Shown here piece after piece: positions 35,635 to 44,820 of a DNA stretch of 64,000 bases. How positions within the stretch are numbered: position 1 is the first letter of the stretch; each line of letters begins with the position of its first letter. Position numbers and translations under genes: made by a program. This DNA is from Allomuricauda sp. M10 (lineage in GTDB: Bacteria > Bacteroidota > Bacteroidia > Flavobacteriales > Flavobacteriaceae). Under the pieces are notes generated by a model, which was given only the letters and a program-made list of their open reading frames with translations, made no database searches and was not told the DNA's origin. The stretch is from positions 124,001 through 188,000 of the forward strand of contig NZ_JAJGBN010000005.1 of NCBI RefSeq assembly GCF_020782875.1. The letters run 5' to 3'.

Positions 35635-37095
35635 TTATTTTTTTAACGCCTCAAACAGTGCCTCCATTTCGACAACGGCATAGGTGGCGGAGTAATCCGA
35701 TATGGCATAGGGGAGTATCAAACTATCATTATGGATGATAGATCCGCAGGAATAGACCACATTGGGCACATAACCTTCCCGTTCTTCCTCCAAGGGCATT
35801 AACAGCGGTTCTTCCAAACGGCCCATCTCTTTCGACGGGTCCTCAAGATCAAACAAAGAAACGGAGATACAATACCTTCTCATGGGGCCCACACCATGGG
35901 TGATGACCAACCATCCGTGTTCGGTCCACAGAGGGGACCCACAATTTCCTATTTGTGTAAATTCCCATGGAAACCTTGGTTTTTGAAGGAGGATAGGGTC
36001 GTTCCATAACGTTGCCCTATCTGAATACATGAGATAGTTGTTCACACCATCGATCCTGGAAAGCATCGCGTATTTCCCCTTAATTTTTTTGGGAAAAAGT
36101 GCCAGGTTCTTGCCTACGGCACCATTTCCATGCAAAGGCATGATCCTGAATGTATAGAAATCATCCGTAGAAAGCAGTTTTGGCAATATGGCATGGCCGT
36201 TATAGGCGGTATAGGTGGCATATACCTTTTCGGTGCCATCATTTTCAACAAAGCGGACAAAACGGGCATCTTCGATCCCCTTACTTTCCGAATCCGAAAT
36301 AGGGAATATAACGCGTTCGCTCAAATCGGAATCATGCTCAAACGCGATGTCGTAATAGGAATCCACCAACCAGGTAATTTCTTCAAGTGCCAACCTTTTT
36401 TCAAGACTAATGGCCGTGTCGTCCATTACTTTCCTTACAGCGTTCTTTAGCACGTAATACTCGAATCTATCCGGCAGGTCCTCCATGATACTTTTTGAAT
36501 ACTTTATAGGGATGCGCATTTCCCGCATCTTTTTCACAAATCGTCCTTTATCGTAAAGCTTCTTATGGGAGATCTCCGCCATATCGATCGAATTGCCGAC
36601 ACCCATCAAATGCAGATCGTTGTTTTTATCGATTATCCCCCTTCTGAAAACTATGGAAGAAATATGTCCTTCCCCTGTTGCCCGAAACGAAAGGATCACG
36701 CGCATTTCACCCTCTTCCAAATAGGACTGGTCAAAATCTTGGATGATGGAGGGATTAAAAAAAGCGGCGGACTCTATGGAATACTCCATGGTAAGGTAAG
36801 AACCGATGAGCAATTTTCGCTCCATGGAAATAGCATCAAAATCCATGTTCATTTGCCCAATGATATTCCTGATGCCATCACAATGTTTATGGAAAAGCTT
36901 GGTGATGTTACGGTGCCTACTTGCAAATTCCCTTAGGGTCTGTTCCAAGGATTCCCGCACTTGACTTTCGCTCATCCCAAAGATCAGGGACAGCAAATCC
37001 TTGGTCCGTTGTTCCCCGTTCATAAAGGAACGGGCCACCACCCTACTGGCATCTGGCAGAAATTTTACGTGCTTACGTGTTACGGAAACCCTCAT
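35635..37095 (-). CDS. GH130-family glycosidase/phosphorylase
   Basis: The protein has 486 residues with features of the five-bladed GH130 fold: NPSI, GEGHISSIVFRRG, and SKGIEDARFVRFV with the characteristic ED(A/P)R motif. GH130 members phosphorolyse or hydrolyse beta-mannosides such as beta-1,2-mannobiose. The N-terminal 100 residues are an extra helical region seen in some members. There is no signal peptide. It faces the large GT4 gene tail to tail. Confidence 0.9.
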   Translation of the reverse strand: MRVSVTRKHVKFLPDASRVVARSFMNGEQRTKDLLSLIFGMSESQVRESLEQTLREFASRHRNITKLFHKHCDGIRNIIGQMNMDFDAISMERKLLIGSYLTMEYSIESAAFFNPSIIQDFDQSYLEEGEMRVILSFRATGEGHISSIVFRRGIIDKNNDLHLMGVGNSIDMAEISHKKLYDKGRFVKKMREMRIPIKYSKSIMEDLPDRFEYYVLKNAVRKVMDDTAISLEKRLALEEITWLVDSYYDIAFEHDSDLSERVIFPISDSESKGIEDARFVRFVENDGTEKVYATYTAYNGHAILPKLLSTDDFYTFRIMPLHGNGAVGKNLALFPKKIKGKYAMLSRIDGVNNYLMYSDRATLWNDPILLQKPRFPWEFTQIGNCGSPLWTEHGWLVITHGVGPMRRYCISVSLFDLEDPSKEMGRLEEPLLMPLEEEREGYVPNVVYSCGSIIHNDSLILPYAISDYSATYAVVEMEALFEALKK

Positions 37096-37178
37096 AAGTA
37101 TTGGGATAAATAGTAGGGTAGACTATAAAAAAGATAATGCCCCATTTTAAAAACCTCATGCCGTGTATTTGTTTCAGG

Positions 37179-38084
37179 TTATATTTTCTCAAACACCAAC
37201 CGATAATGATCCATTATTTCCTTTTCAAAGCATATTTTGTTCGGGCTGATCTTGAAGACGGCCACTTGATGTCTAAATTCCTTGTCCATAACGTATTTGG
37301 GTACTAGGGATAAGTAGAGCCAATATTTTTTCAGGTTGAACTTCCTGAACTTCTTTCGCCATTGGCTTATCGTCTCAATATAGTCCAGTCGACCACTACT
37401 TTGCGAGATCAATTTAAAGTTTGGTTCTGCATTTCGTATCACCATTTCTGGGCCGTAGGGCAACCATGAACCCGGAAATTCTTTGACCATCAGTGCCATG
37501 ACATGGGCTGCCGAGCCTTTTTTGGCCTTGACATCCAGTTCTTCAAAATCGATCATGTTTTTGCTAAACGTCATGGTCTGCATGTAGAACCTACCTCCTT
37601 TTGGCAATAAATCATTAAGGGTTCTGAAAAAATCACCATATACCTTTTCTTGATTCCCATCTTTCCACTCCTCAACCGAACAAAAATGTTCTAAACCTCC
37701 TATACAAGCTATGGCATCAAAGGTTCCAAAATCTTCCGGTTTTACATACCGGCAATCCTTTACAAACACATTTAGTCCATTCTTTTGGCATGCCTCCGCT
37801 TGCCCTTTCGACAAGGTCAATCCAATACTGATTGCCCCCCTTTCCTTTGTGATAAAATGGGAGAATGGACCCCAGCCACATGCCATATCCAATACCTTGC
37901 TTTCCCCATCTATATTGAGGCTGTCCGCTATAAACCTGTTCTTTTCCTTTTGCGCCTCCTCCAAGGACATTGAGAAATCACCATCGTACTTGGCTCCGCT
38001 GTAATCAGCGGTTTCGCCCATACTTAAACGGAATATTTTGTCTATGGTGGTGTACGTAAAATCCAAATCTGCCTTGCCTGCCAT
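37179..38084 (-). CDS. SAM-dependent methyltransferase, cyclopropane-fatty-acid-synthase-like
   Basis: The protein has 301 residues. SAM-binding motif I is VLDMACGWGPFSHFI, preceded by the YSGAKYDGDFSMSLEEAQ segment typical of the CFA synthase family. A second-motif EHFCSVEEW is also present. It may alkylate unsaturated lipid chains or another lipid-like substrate. It is shorter than bona fide CFA synthases (about 380 residues), so the substrate is uncertain. Confidence 0.85.
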   Translation of the reverse strand: MAGKADLDFTYTTIDKIFRLSMGETADYSGAKYDGDFSMSLEEAQKEKNRFIADSLNIDGESKVLDMACGWGPFSHFITKERGAISIGLTLSKGQAEACQKNGLNVFVKDCRYVKPEDFGTFDAIACIGGLEHFCSVEEWKDGNQEKVYGDFFRTLNDLLPKGGRFYMQTMTFSKNMIDFEELDVKAKKGSAAHVMALMVKEFPGSWLPYGPEMVIRNAEPNFKLISQSSGRLDYIETISQWRKKFRKFNLKKYWLYLSLVPKYVMDKEFRHQVAVFKISPNKICFEKEIMDHYRLVFEKI

Positions 38085-38857
38085 TCTATTAATTTTAGGT
38101 TTAATTACTCATTTCCGCAGCACAGCATCTCAAAACATTATGTTCTCGAATTATGCTACAGATGTCACTTCTATGCTAAAACATCAAAGCTTATAAAGGA
38201 AACACAACTTTATTTTTGATTCCCGTACCCTGAAGAATTGTGAAATATTTGTAAATAGATGTGTAAAAAACCTTTTCTCTACGGGCAATAAGATAGTAGT
38301 AAGACTTTAGAAAAGGGTTTGAACAAAATATATTCTTCTAAAGATAGGCATTAAACTGTTCTCTCTAACCATATATCATGGCAACATTCAAAATATCAGT
38401 TATCAATTGAGATAAAATATAACAGCCACAGTATTACACTTCTAATGCTGAGATCATAATTACGCTTTACTGCCGATAATTAAATTGTTATACGGTTAGG
38501 ACTTTTCTTTTTCCACTTAATATAAGAGTGTTCTTGGGTTAAAATCAAGAGTTTCAAGTAACTATTTCAGTTTTTAATTAGTTGAAATTGTATGCTTTAA
38601 ATAAAAGCATAATTTCAGCACAACATAAAAATATAATATTGGCCCAGAAAGGGACTCCTGTTGCAAAAATCTTATCCAATTAGGGGTTAATTTACTTAAA
38701 CATCCATTCAACATTTTTTTAGTACTTTAAACAAATCATTGGGGGTCAAATTATATCCTCCAGAGCTCTTTTTTGGGTTTGTTGTGCAAATAGGTGCGCA
38801 AGCTTTGAAAAGTTTTGTAAGTAATTGAAATACAGTGTATTGGCTTTCCTATAATAG
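38085..38857. other. AT-rich intergenic region before the truncated ccsBA
   Basis: No gene is recognised in these 770 bases. The sequence is AT-rich with only short frames. A weak inverted pair (CCTTTTCT near 38271 and AGAAAAGG near 38309) is visible. Homology to ccsBA begins abruptly at 38858, so the right end of this stretch marks the deletion or insertion junction. Confidence 0.5.
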
Positions 38858-38917
38858 GTCTTCCACCCCGATGAAAAAGGTACCATCCTGTCCGTTAACC
38901 ACGATTTTCTGGGTACC

Positions 38918-40768
38918 ATGGTTACCTACGCCGGCTATTTTCTCTTGTATTTTGGACTTTTGGCAATTCTTTTTGCCAAAAAATCCCGGTTCGGCCAAGT
39001 GGTAAGAAAACTGAAACGGCTCGATGCGATGACCAAATGGGCTGGACCGATCATCCTTCTCCTCGTTTCATTCCAAGGTTATGGTCAGCGTGACATTGAT
39101 CCTATGGATTCGGTGGTCCAAAAAAAATTGGATTCCATTTTATTGCATTATAAAGTTCCGGAATCACATGCCGCAAAGTTCGGCCGCTTGGTCATCCAGG
39201 ATGCCAACGGGAGGATGAAGCCCATGGACACCTATGCTTCCGAAGTATTGCGAAAAATCAGCAAAGATTACTCATATAAGGAGCTCAATGCGAACCAAAC
39301 CATATTGTCAATGGCACAGTTCCCCGAGCTTTGGTTCAATGTCCCATTGATCTACATCAAGAGCGGGAATGACAGCCTAAGGAGCCTCTTGGGGATATCC
39401 AGGGAAGCTAAACTTGCCCCATTATCGAAATTCTTCGATAAGGAAGGCGGATACAAGATCAAGGACCAAGTGACACTGGCCTATAAGTCCATGGTGCCCA
39501 ATCAGTTTGAAAAGGACTTTATCGAGGTCGACCGAAGGGTTAACCTCTTGTACAATACCCTTAGCGGTGAGGGTCTGAGATTGTTTCCGATACCCAATGA
39601 GTCGAATAATACTTGGACCTCAAATCACCGATTGGCCGGACTTGGCTTCCAGAAAAAGGACTCTTTGTTCGTTGCCGGGATACTGCCCCTCTATTTCAAT
39701 ACATTTTCAAAAGAGATCCCCACCGGAAATTTTCAAGAATCCCTCCGTTTGCTGGAACAAATTGAAAAATACCAGTTGAAATTTGGCCATGAAGTCATTC
39801 CCAATGCCTCCAAGATCGATCTGGAGATTCTCTATAATGAATATGATGTATTCAAGAATCTTTTTTCTTGGTACCTTTCCTTTGGATTATTGTTGCTGAT
39901 CGCGGCGATTCTCCACCTCTTTAAAGGAAAGGGTACGTTTGCTAATATGCTTTGGATACCCCGGGTTGGGATCTACCTATGCTTCGCCGCACATACCTTG
40001 GGACTGTTGGCCAGATGGTATATCTCGGGGCATGCCCCTTGGAGCGATGCCTATGAATCCATCATTTATATCAGTTGGGCCACCATGTTGTTCGGGATTG
40101 TCATTGGACGAAAATTTGACCTGGCCTTGGCCGCAACCGCATTTGTAAATGCCATGATCCTTATGGTCGCCCATTGGAACTGGCTCGACCCGGCCATTGC
40201 CAATTTACAGCCCGTACTCAATTCCTATTGGCTGATGATACACGTAGCGATCATTGTGGCGAGCTATGGCCCCTTTACACTGGGAATGATCCTTAGCGCA
40301 CTCAGCCTATTGTTCATGGCCCTGTTGAACAAGAGGAACCATGGCAATCTACGACTGGCCATCAAAAAATTAACACTACTCACAGAGATAACACTGACCA
40401 TTGGATTGGTCATGTTGACCATTGGTAACTTTTTAGGGGGGCAATGGGCCAACGAGAGTTGGGGCCGTTACTGGGCCTGGGATCCCAAAGAGACATGGGC
40501 ATTGGTCAGTATCATGGTCTATGCATTGATCATCCATATGCGATTGGTCCCTCAATTGAACAATACATGGCTGTTTTCAACTATGGGGGTATTGGGTTTC
40601 TATGCCATCCTTATGACCTATTTCGGTGTGAACTTCTACTTGTCAGGACTCCATTCATACGCCCAGGGGGACAATATCGTCACCCCAGGTTTTATTTACT
40701 ATTCCCTTGGTGTTGTTGGCATTTTGGCAGGGATATCCTATTTCAAACGAAAACGATATCCTGTTTAA
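38918..40768 (+). CDS. Cytochrome c biogenesis CcsBA, C-terminal (CcsA) portion, 5'-truncated
   Basis: The protein has 616 residues from the ATG at 38918. The C-terminal 290 form the CcsA haem-handling domain, with the WWD-type loop WGRYWAWDPKETWALVS and about eight membrane helices. Before it lies one helix and a periplasmic region of about 280 residues, as in the fused CcsBA of Bacteroidota, which is normally above 1000 residues. Twenty codons before the ATG also read as CcsBA (FHPDEKGTILSVNHDFLGT) and follow a stop at 38855. The ResB half has therefore been lost. Function is uncertain unless a separate ResB exists. Confidence 0.82.
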   Translation: MVTYAGYFLLYFGLLAILFAKKSRFGQVVRKLKRLDAMTKWAGPIILLLVSFQGYGQRDIDPMDSVVQKKLDSILLHYKVPESHAAKFGRLVIQDANGRMKPMDTYASEVLRKISKDYSYKELNANQTILSMAQFPELWFNVPLIYIKSGNDSLRSLLGISREAKLAPLSKFFDKEGGYKIKDQVTLAYKSMVPNQFEKDFIEVDRRVNLLYNTLSGEGLRLFPIPNESNNTWTSNHRLAGLGFQKKDSLFVAGILPLYFNTFSKEIPTGNFQESLRLLEQIEKYQLKFGHEVIPNASKIDLEILYNEYDVFKNLFSWYLSFGLLLLIAAILHLFKGKGTFANMLWIPRVGIYLCFAAHTLGLLARWYISGHAPWSDAYESIIYISWATMLFGIVIGRKFDLALAATAFVNAMILMVAHWNWLDPAIANLQPVLNSYWLMIHVAIIVASYGPFTLGMILSALSLLFMALLNKRNHGNLRLAIKKLTLLTEITLTIGLVMLTIGNFLGGQWANESWGRYWAWDPKETWALVSIMVYALIIHMRLVPQLNNTWLFSTMGVLGFYAILMTYFGVNFYLSGLHSYAQGDNIVTPGFIYYSLGVVGILAGISYFKRKRYPV

Positions 40769-42222
40769 GGCATGTTGTCCGTTTCGATCAATGCCCTTTC
40801 CAATAAATGCACAAGGAGGTCGATCTCTTTCTTGTGGGTCCTAAAGGACAGTAGGGCGGCACGAAGAACAAACCTATCATGGATCATGGTGGAGGAGAGG
40901 AAGATGCGTCCATCCGATACAAGGAACCTAAGAATGGCCCTATTGTGTTCATCATTGTACTGATGGTCATCCGGCCTGGCTTCATACCTGAATGCAATAA
41001 CGGTAAGTTCTGGTTCACAGAGCACCTTGAAGTTTAGCTGTACCAATTTCCGATAGAGATAATCGGTCAATACCAGTTTCTCCTCCAAATAATCGGAAAA
41101 TACCTTCGGTCCATAGAGCTTCAGTGGCAACCACATCCGTGGCCCCCTAAAGTGTTTGCTCAGTTCAGGAGAAAGATCGGCAGGGGAGAATTGATCATTT
41201 TGATAGCTATCCTGCATGTAATGTGCTTCTTGTTTAAAGGCCCTTACCAAATGCTTAAGCTCCTTTACCAAAACAATCCCGGATCCATAGGGAAGAAAAA
41301 GACCCTTATGGGGATCAAGGATCACGGAATCTGCTTGGTTCAAACCTTTGAGTTTGGATTTTCCAATGGTCGTCAGTGCAAAAAAGCCCCCATAGGCAGC
41401 GTCCACATGCAACCATATTCCATATCTTTTGCAAATGGTCCCCAATACTTCAACGGGGTCAATGGCACCAATATCCGTAGAACCTGCATTGGCGATGACC
41501 AAAAATGGGCTCAGCCCCCTTTTGACATCCCTTTCGATCTGTTCCTCCAAATATTGGGTGGATAATCGGAATTGTCCATCCAAGGGAACTTTTTGTAGAA
41601 CAGATTCTTCCAATCCAAGCAAATGTATTGCCTTATAGATACTATGGTGTGTCTGTGGGGAGCAATAGATCACATTTGTACGTACGTTCCGGGAGGAAAT
41701 ACCGTGGTGCTTTTTGGCACAGGACAATGCTGTTAAATTGGCCAAACTTCCCCCAGAGGTCAGATTCCCACCAAACCCTTCCTCGTATCCTATCAATTCC
41801 CCGGCCCACTGGATAAGGGCGTTTTCCATTTTTACCGCTCCCGGGGACGCATAGAACACCCCGGCATACCTGTTGGTCAATGCCGCCAGGTAGTCCCCCA
41901 ATACGGAACTGAACAGGCCCCCGCCCGGAATATAGCCCAAATGGCCACCCGAAGCAGGATTCAGCCCAGGATTCAACACCGCTTGATCAAAAAATCTCAA
42001 TAACTCACCAAGGCTCGAGGTATCTTCCCTGATCCCAAATTCCAATACGAGATTTTCGAGAGTTTCGGAATTCGTATTAAATGCTTTGGTACTTCCCAAA
42101 GTATCTATAAAACTATGACCGAATTCCAATATCATTTTTTCCAGTTCCCTCCGCTGTTCCCCATTCTCCTCCAAAAGAGCATTGGGTTTGTTCAGGAAAT
42201 CTTGTTCTGTTTCTAAAGCCAT
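40765..42222 (-). CDS. PLP-dependent group II decarboxylase
   Basis: The protein has 485 residues. It resembles aromatic-L-amino-acid, glutamate and diaminobutyrate decarboxylases. The PLP lysine is in SVILDPHKGLFLPYG, a stacking residue region is TSGGSLANLTAL, and the PLP-binding aspartate is in WLHVDAAYGGF. Substrate cannot be assigned. It is the last gene of an operon with a flavin reductase and a truncated haemoglobin, and it overlaps the end of the convergent ccsA gene by 4 bases. Confidence 0.9.
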   Translation of the reverse strand: MALETEQDFLNKPNALLEENGEQRRELEKMILEFGHSFIDTLGSTKAFNTNSETLENLVLEFGIREDTSSLGELLRFFDQAVLNPGLNPASGGHLGYIPGGGLFSSVLGDYLAALTNRYAGVFYASPGAVKMENALIQWAGELIGYEEGFGGNLTSGGSLANLTALSCAKKHHGISSRNVRTNVIYCSPQTHHSIYKAIHLLGLEESVLQKVPLDGQFRLSTQYLEEQIERDVKRGLSPFLVIANAGSTDIGAIDPVEVLGTICKRYGIWLHVDAAYGGFFALTTIGKSKLKGLNQADSVILDPHKGLFLPYGSGIVLVKELKHLVRAFKQEAHYMQDSYQNDQFSPADLSPELSKHFRGPRMWLPLKLYGPKVFSDYLEEKLVLTDYLYRKLVQLNFKVLCEPELTVIAFRYEARPDDHQYNDEHNRAILRFLVSDGRIFLSSTMIHDRFVLRAALLSFRTHKKEIDLLVHLLERALIETDNMP

Positions 42223-42228
42223 GGTTCG

Positions 42229-43029
42229 TCAGGAATTTAAGGGTTTGCCCTGTCCAAACGTATAACCTGTCTGGATCCGTTTTTGGTCAACACCTATTTT
42301 CATCAAGTGGGTCATCATCTCAAATTCAAAGGACTTGGGCCCACAGATATAAAAGTATTGATCTTTTTTTTGGACAATCGATTGGAGGAACCCAAAATCG
42401 ATACGTCCTGGAAGTTTTGCACTTGCCGTTGGGCTGCTCAACCTGGTAATGAAATTATTGCCCAACATCCTTCTCAATCTTTTTTCGAACAGGACATCCT
42501 CTTTGCTTTTAGTGGCATAGACCAATAAATGGCTTTCCGTAAACTCTGGAACAAACCTTTGGATATAGTCCAGAATGGGCATAAAGGGAACAATACCTGT
42601 GCCGGCGGCAATAAAGTGTCCTTGACCCCTATATTCAAAAGTATCCCAGGGCCGACTGAGCTGGATCACCGCACCTGGCCTTAATGCGGACAAACGGTAG
42701 GTCAAACTGTCCTTGTTTGGTCGGATCTTAATGATGAACTCCAGATATGGGTCATCTTCGGCACTTATGATCGTAAAGGGGGCCACCTCCAATTCACAAC
42801 CGGGCTGATCGATACTCAAATCAACAGCCTGACCTGGAATAAAATTGAACCCAAAAGGTCTTTGGACCGAAAAGCGGACGACATTGTGGTTGACTTTTTC
42901 TTTTTTTACAAGTCTTGTGGTATAGGGAAAGATGAAACCGTTCATAGTACAAATGGCATGTTGGTTACCAATTGGATTAAAATGTACGGTCTGGGTTACA
43001 AAAAATGAAGATAAGCCGATATGGATCAT
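42229..43029 (-). CDS. FAD/NAD(P)H oxidoreductase of the ferredoxin-reductase family
   Basis: The protein has 266 residues. FAD domain: RPFGFNFIPGQAVDLSI, an RxxS-like APFTIISA and GAVIQLSRPWDTF. NAD(P) domain: FIAAGTGIVPFMPIL and a C-terminal YFYICGPKSFEFEMM. This is the reductase half of flavohaemoglobin-like enzymes without a globin. Its ATG overlaps the preceding stop (ATGA); an alternative start at 42945 would remove a 28-residue leader. It lies two genes after a truncated haemoglobin, so it may be its electron donor. Confidence 0.88.
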   Translation of the reverse strand: MIHIGLSSFFVTQTVHFNPIGNQHAICTMNGFIFPYTTRLVKKEKVNHNVVRFSVQRPFGFNFIPGQAVDLSIDQPGCELEVAPFTIISAEDDPYLEFIIKIRPNKDSLTYRLSALRPGAVIQLSRPWDTFEYRGQGHFIAAGTGIVPFMPILDYIQRFVPEFTESHLLVYATKSKEDVLFEKRLRRMLGNNFITRLSSPTASAKLPGRIDFGFLQSIVQKKDQYFYICGPKSFEFEMMTHLMKIGVDQKRIQTGYTFGQGKPLNS

Positions 43030-43331
43030 ACCGATTTTGAAAAAATCACTTCATCCGTTCCCATATGGAACGTATCCTGTTTTAGGGTGGAGAGGAGATA
43101 GGTGATGATATCCTTTTTTGAAAAGGCCGATTTATATTCAAAACGGACAGCGCCACTGTTGGCAAAGCATAGGTTATGTTCATTGTTGCCATCCGACATA
43201 TAAGGGATGTCATAAAACTGGGCCAAACGTTTTACAAATTCCATTTTTACATCCAAGGACAGGAGTTCGTCCCTTGAGTACATAGATCGGTTGGCGGTAT
43301 TCCCGAAAATTTCTGAAAGTTTGACCTTCAT
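43026..43331 (-). CDS. Small conserved-looking hypothetical protein
   Basis: The protein has 101 soluble residues and no recognised domain. It is coupled to the reductase gene by a 4-base overlap and lies 9 bases after the globin gene, so it is very likely translated as part of that operon. Two cysteine and several charged residues are not arranged in a known motif. Confidence 0.7.
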   Translation of the reverse strand: MKVKLSEIFGNTANRSMYSRDELLSLDVKMEFVKRLAQFYDIPYMSDGNNEHNLCFANSGAVRFEYKSAFSKKDIITYLLSTLKQDTFHMGTDEVIFSKSV

Positions 43332-43340
43332 GAGTCCTTG

Positions 43341-43721
43341 TTATTCAATATGCTTAAAATATTCAATCTTCAATTGGAACATCTCCGCCATCTTTTCCGC
43401 CCGAAACTTGGCCTCAGTGGCTTTTTCACCGGTAAAGTTCTCATCCACCGTTTCCATAAAGAGCTGCTTCCATCGGTCAAAATGTGTTCCTTGGACCGGT
43501 AATTTGATATGAGGGGCTAGGGGACTACCATAATAGGTCTGCTCACCCAATAGCACTGTTTGCCAAAAACGGTACATTTTTTCCAAATGTGCAGGCCAAT
43601 TGTCTTGGATCACTCCATTGAAAATATCCGACAATATATCATCTTTGCGAACCTTGCCATAGAAGATATCCACCAATTGTCGTACTTCCCCCAGGGTTGC
43701 GATTTCCTTTTTTTGTCCCAT
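43341..43721 (-). CDS. Group III truncated haemoglobin
   Basis: The protein has 126 residues. The globin core is recognised by VDIFYGKVRKDDILSDIF at the B helix, HLEKMYRFWQTVLLG at the E helix region, and THFDRWKQLF with the proximal His. Such globins bind O2 and NO and can act as NO dioxygenases when supplied with electrons. It heads an operon with a flavin reductase. A GGACAnnnnTGTCC-like site lies about 107 bases upstream. Confidence 0.92.
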   Translation of the reverse strand: MGQKKEIATLGEVRQLVDIFYGKVRKDDILSDIFNGVIQDNWPAHLEKMYRFWQTVLLGEQTYYGSPLAPHIKLPVQGTHFDRWKQLFMETVDENFTGEKATEAKFRAEKMAEMFQLKIEYFKHIE

Positions 43722-43827
43722 CTTTTACATTACAATAACCATACACCAAGTTCCACTTACCCATTTTGGATCTTTATCTGAGCAGGACTTGAAATTGGTA
43801 TAAAGATACGTAGAATTAAAAAATAAC

Positions 43828-43841
43828 GGATATTTTTGTCC
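43828..43841. promoter_or_regulatory. Rrf2-type palindrome (site A1)
   Basis: GGATATTTTTGTCC is the reverse complement, with one mismatch, of the exact GGACAAAAATGTCC found at 57575 and 58088. It lies between the divergent globin and formyl-THF cyclo-ligase genes. I infer binding by the Rrf2 protein encoded at 57608. Confidence 0.6.
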
Positions 43842-43855
43842 GAAATATTGTTGGC

Positions 43856-44434
43856 ATGAATACCCCAATCAAATCACAAAAAAAGGAAATTAGGAAACGG
43901 ATGCTGCATCAGCGCGACCTTATGTCCATGACCACCAAGACCCTCTATGATCGATATGTCTGTAAGACCTTATGGCAACTTATGGAACAGCGGGGATGCC
44001 AAACGGTCCACACCTATCTGCCCATGGGTTCCGAGATTGATATTTTTCCATTTATCGAACAATGTCTGGCCCATAAAAAAACTGTAATTTCTCCCCAGTC
44101 CTTACCCAAAAGGAGTTTCAAAAATTTAGTGCTTACCTCCCTACAGGATTTGGAACCTGGTATTTTTGGAACTGTTCATCCGGCAGGGGAAAGGGTTTTT
44201 GAAGGGACTTATGATCTGGTCGTGGTCCCTGGGCTGGCCTGTGATGGAAATCGATATCGGTTGGGGTATGGGGCAGGCTATTATGACACTTTTTTGGCGA
44301 ACTTGAACACGTCCTTTAAAATTGGATTGTTTTATCCTTTCCAAAAAATGGACCAGTTACCGAAAGAGCCCCATGATGTTCGATTGGACGAAGTATTGTG
44401 CGACATAAACTTTGGAGATGATACCGGTAAGTGA
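43856..44434 (+). CDS. 5-formyltetrahydrofolate cyclo-ligase
   Basis: The protein has 192 residues of the FTHFS/5-FCL family. The N-terminal basic segment KKEIRKRMLHQRDLMS, the TYLPMGSEIDIFPFI phrase, and the nucleotide-binding RLGYGAGYYDTFL are present. It converts 5-formyl-THF to methenyl-THF with ATP. The gene is divergent from the globin operon and begins 15 bases after site A1. Confidence 0.93.
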   Translation: MNTPIKSQKKEIRKRMLHQRDLMSMTTKTLYDRYVCKTLWQLMEQRGCQTVHTYLPMGSEIDIFPFIEQCLAHKKTVISPQSLPKRSFKNLVLTSLQDLEPGIFGTVHPAGERVFEGTYDLVVVPGLACDGNRYRLGYGAGYYDTFLANLNTSFKIGLFYPFQKMDQLPKEPHDVRLDEVLCDINFGDDTGK

Positions 44435-44820
44435 ACTTCATGTACGAGTAGGAGTGGCTTGATTATAGGATTAATAGGAAATTCACTCTTTTGGCATTAG
44501 CAAAGGGACTTGAGGTTCCACCCCAATAGCCTTAATGGAATTTGATGGTGGATAGGGGAGATTTTGGAATTGCCAATTGATTCAGTATGGTGTTTCAATC
44601 CCTAACTGAATCTGTTTTATCAAACTTTTTTGACCATTAAGGGAACCTATTTAACAAGGTGATCACAATAATAAAATATAAAAAGGTCATTTTATATTTA
44701 TTATTTACATTTGCTTTATTCCGATCTAATGGATGTAGGTCTTGAGCCGCTCTTATGAACAGCGGGAGAAGAAACTCAAGATTATATAACTAACTAACAA
44801 AAACTTTAAGTGCGTCAAAA
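44435..44820. promoter_or_regulatory. Regulatory region of the NO reductase gene
   Basis: This intergenic stretch carries a GAGTG...CACTC hairpin near 44450-44490, which may end the cyclo-ligase transcript. It also contains site B1 at 44678-44695 and a good TACATTTG match (44706-44713) to the Bacteroidota -7 element. A clear -33 TTG is lacking, as expected for an activated promoter. A leader of about 100 bases would follow. Confidence 0.5.
44678..44695. promoter_or_regulatory. Shared 18-bp motif (site B1)
   Basis: ATAAAAAGGTCATTTTAT here is the exact reverse complement of ATAAAATGACCTTTTTAT at 55887-55904 upstream of nrdG, and matches 16 of 18 bases of the site at 48056-48073 upstream of the Rrf2 gene. 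The motif overlaps the likely promoter of the NO reductase gene. Confidence 0.65.

Noticed and set aside
38271..38320. Hairpin CCTTTTCT...AGAAAAGG as a terminator or RNA
   Set aside because: The stem is short, the spacer is about 30 bases, and it is in AT-rich sequence without a gene end beside it.
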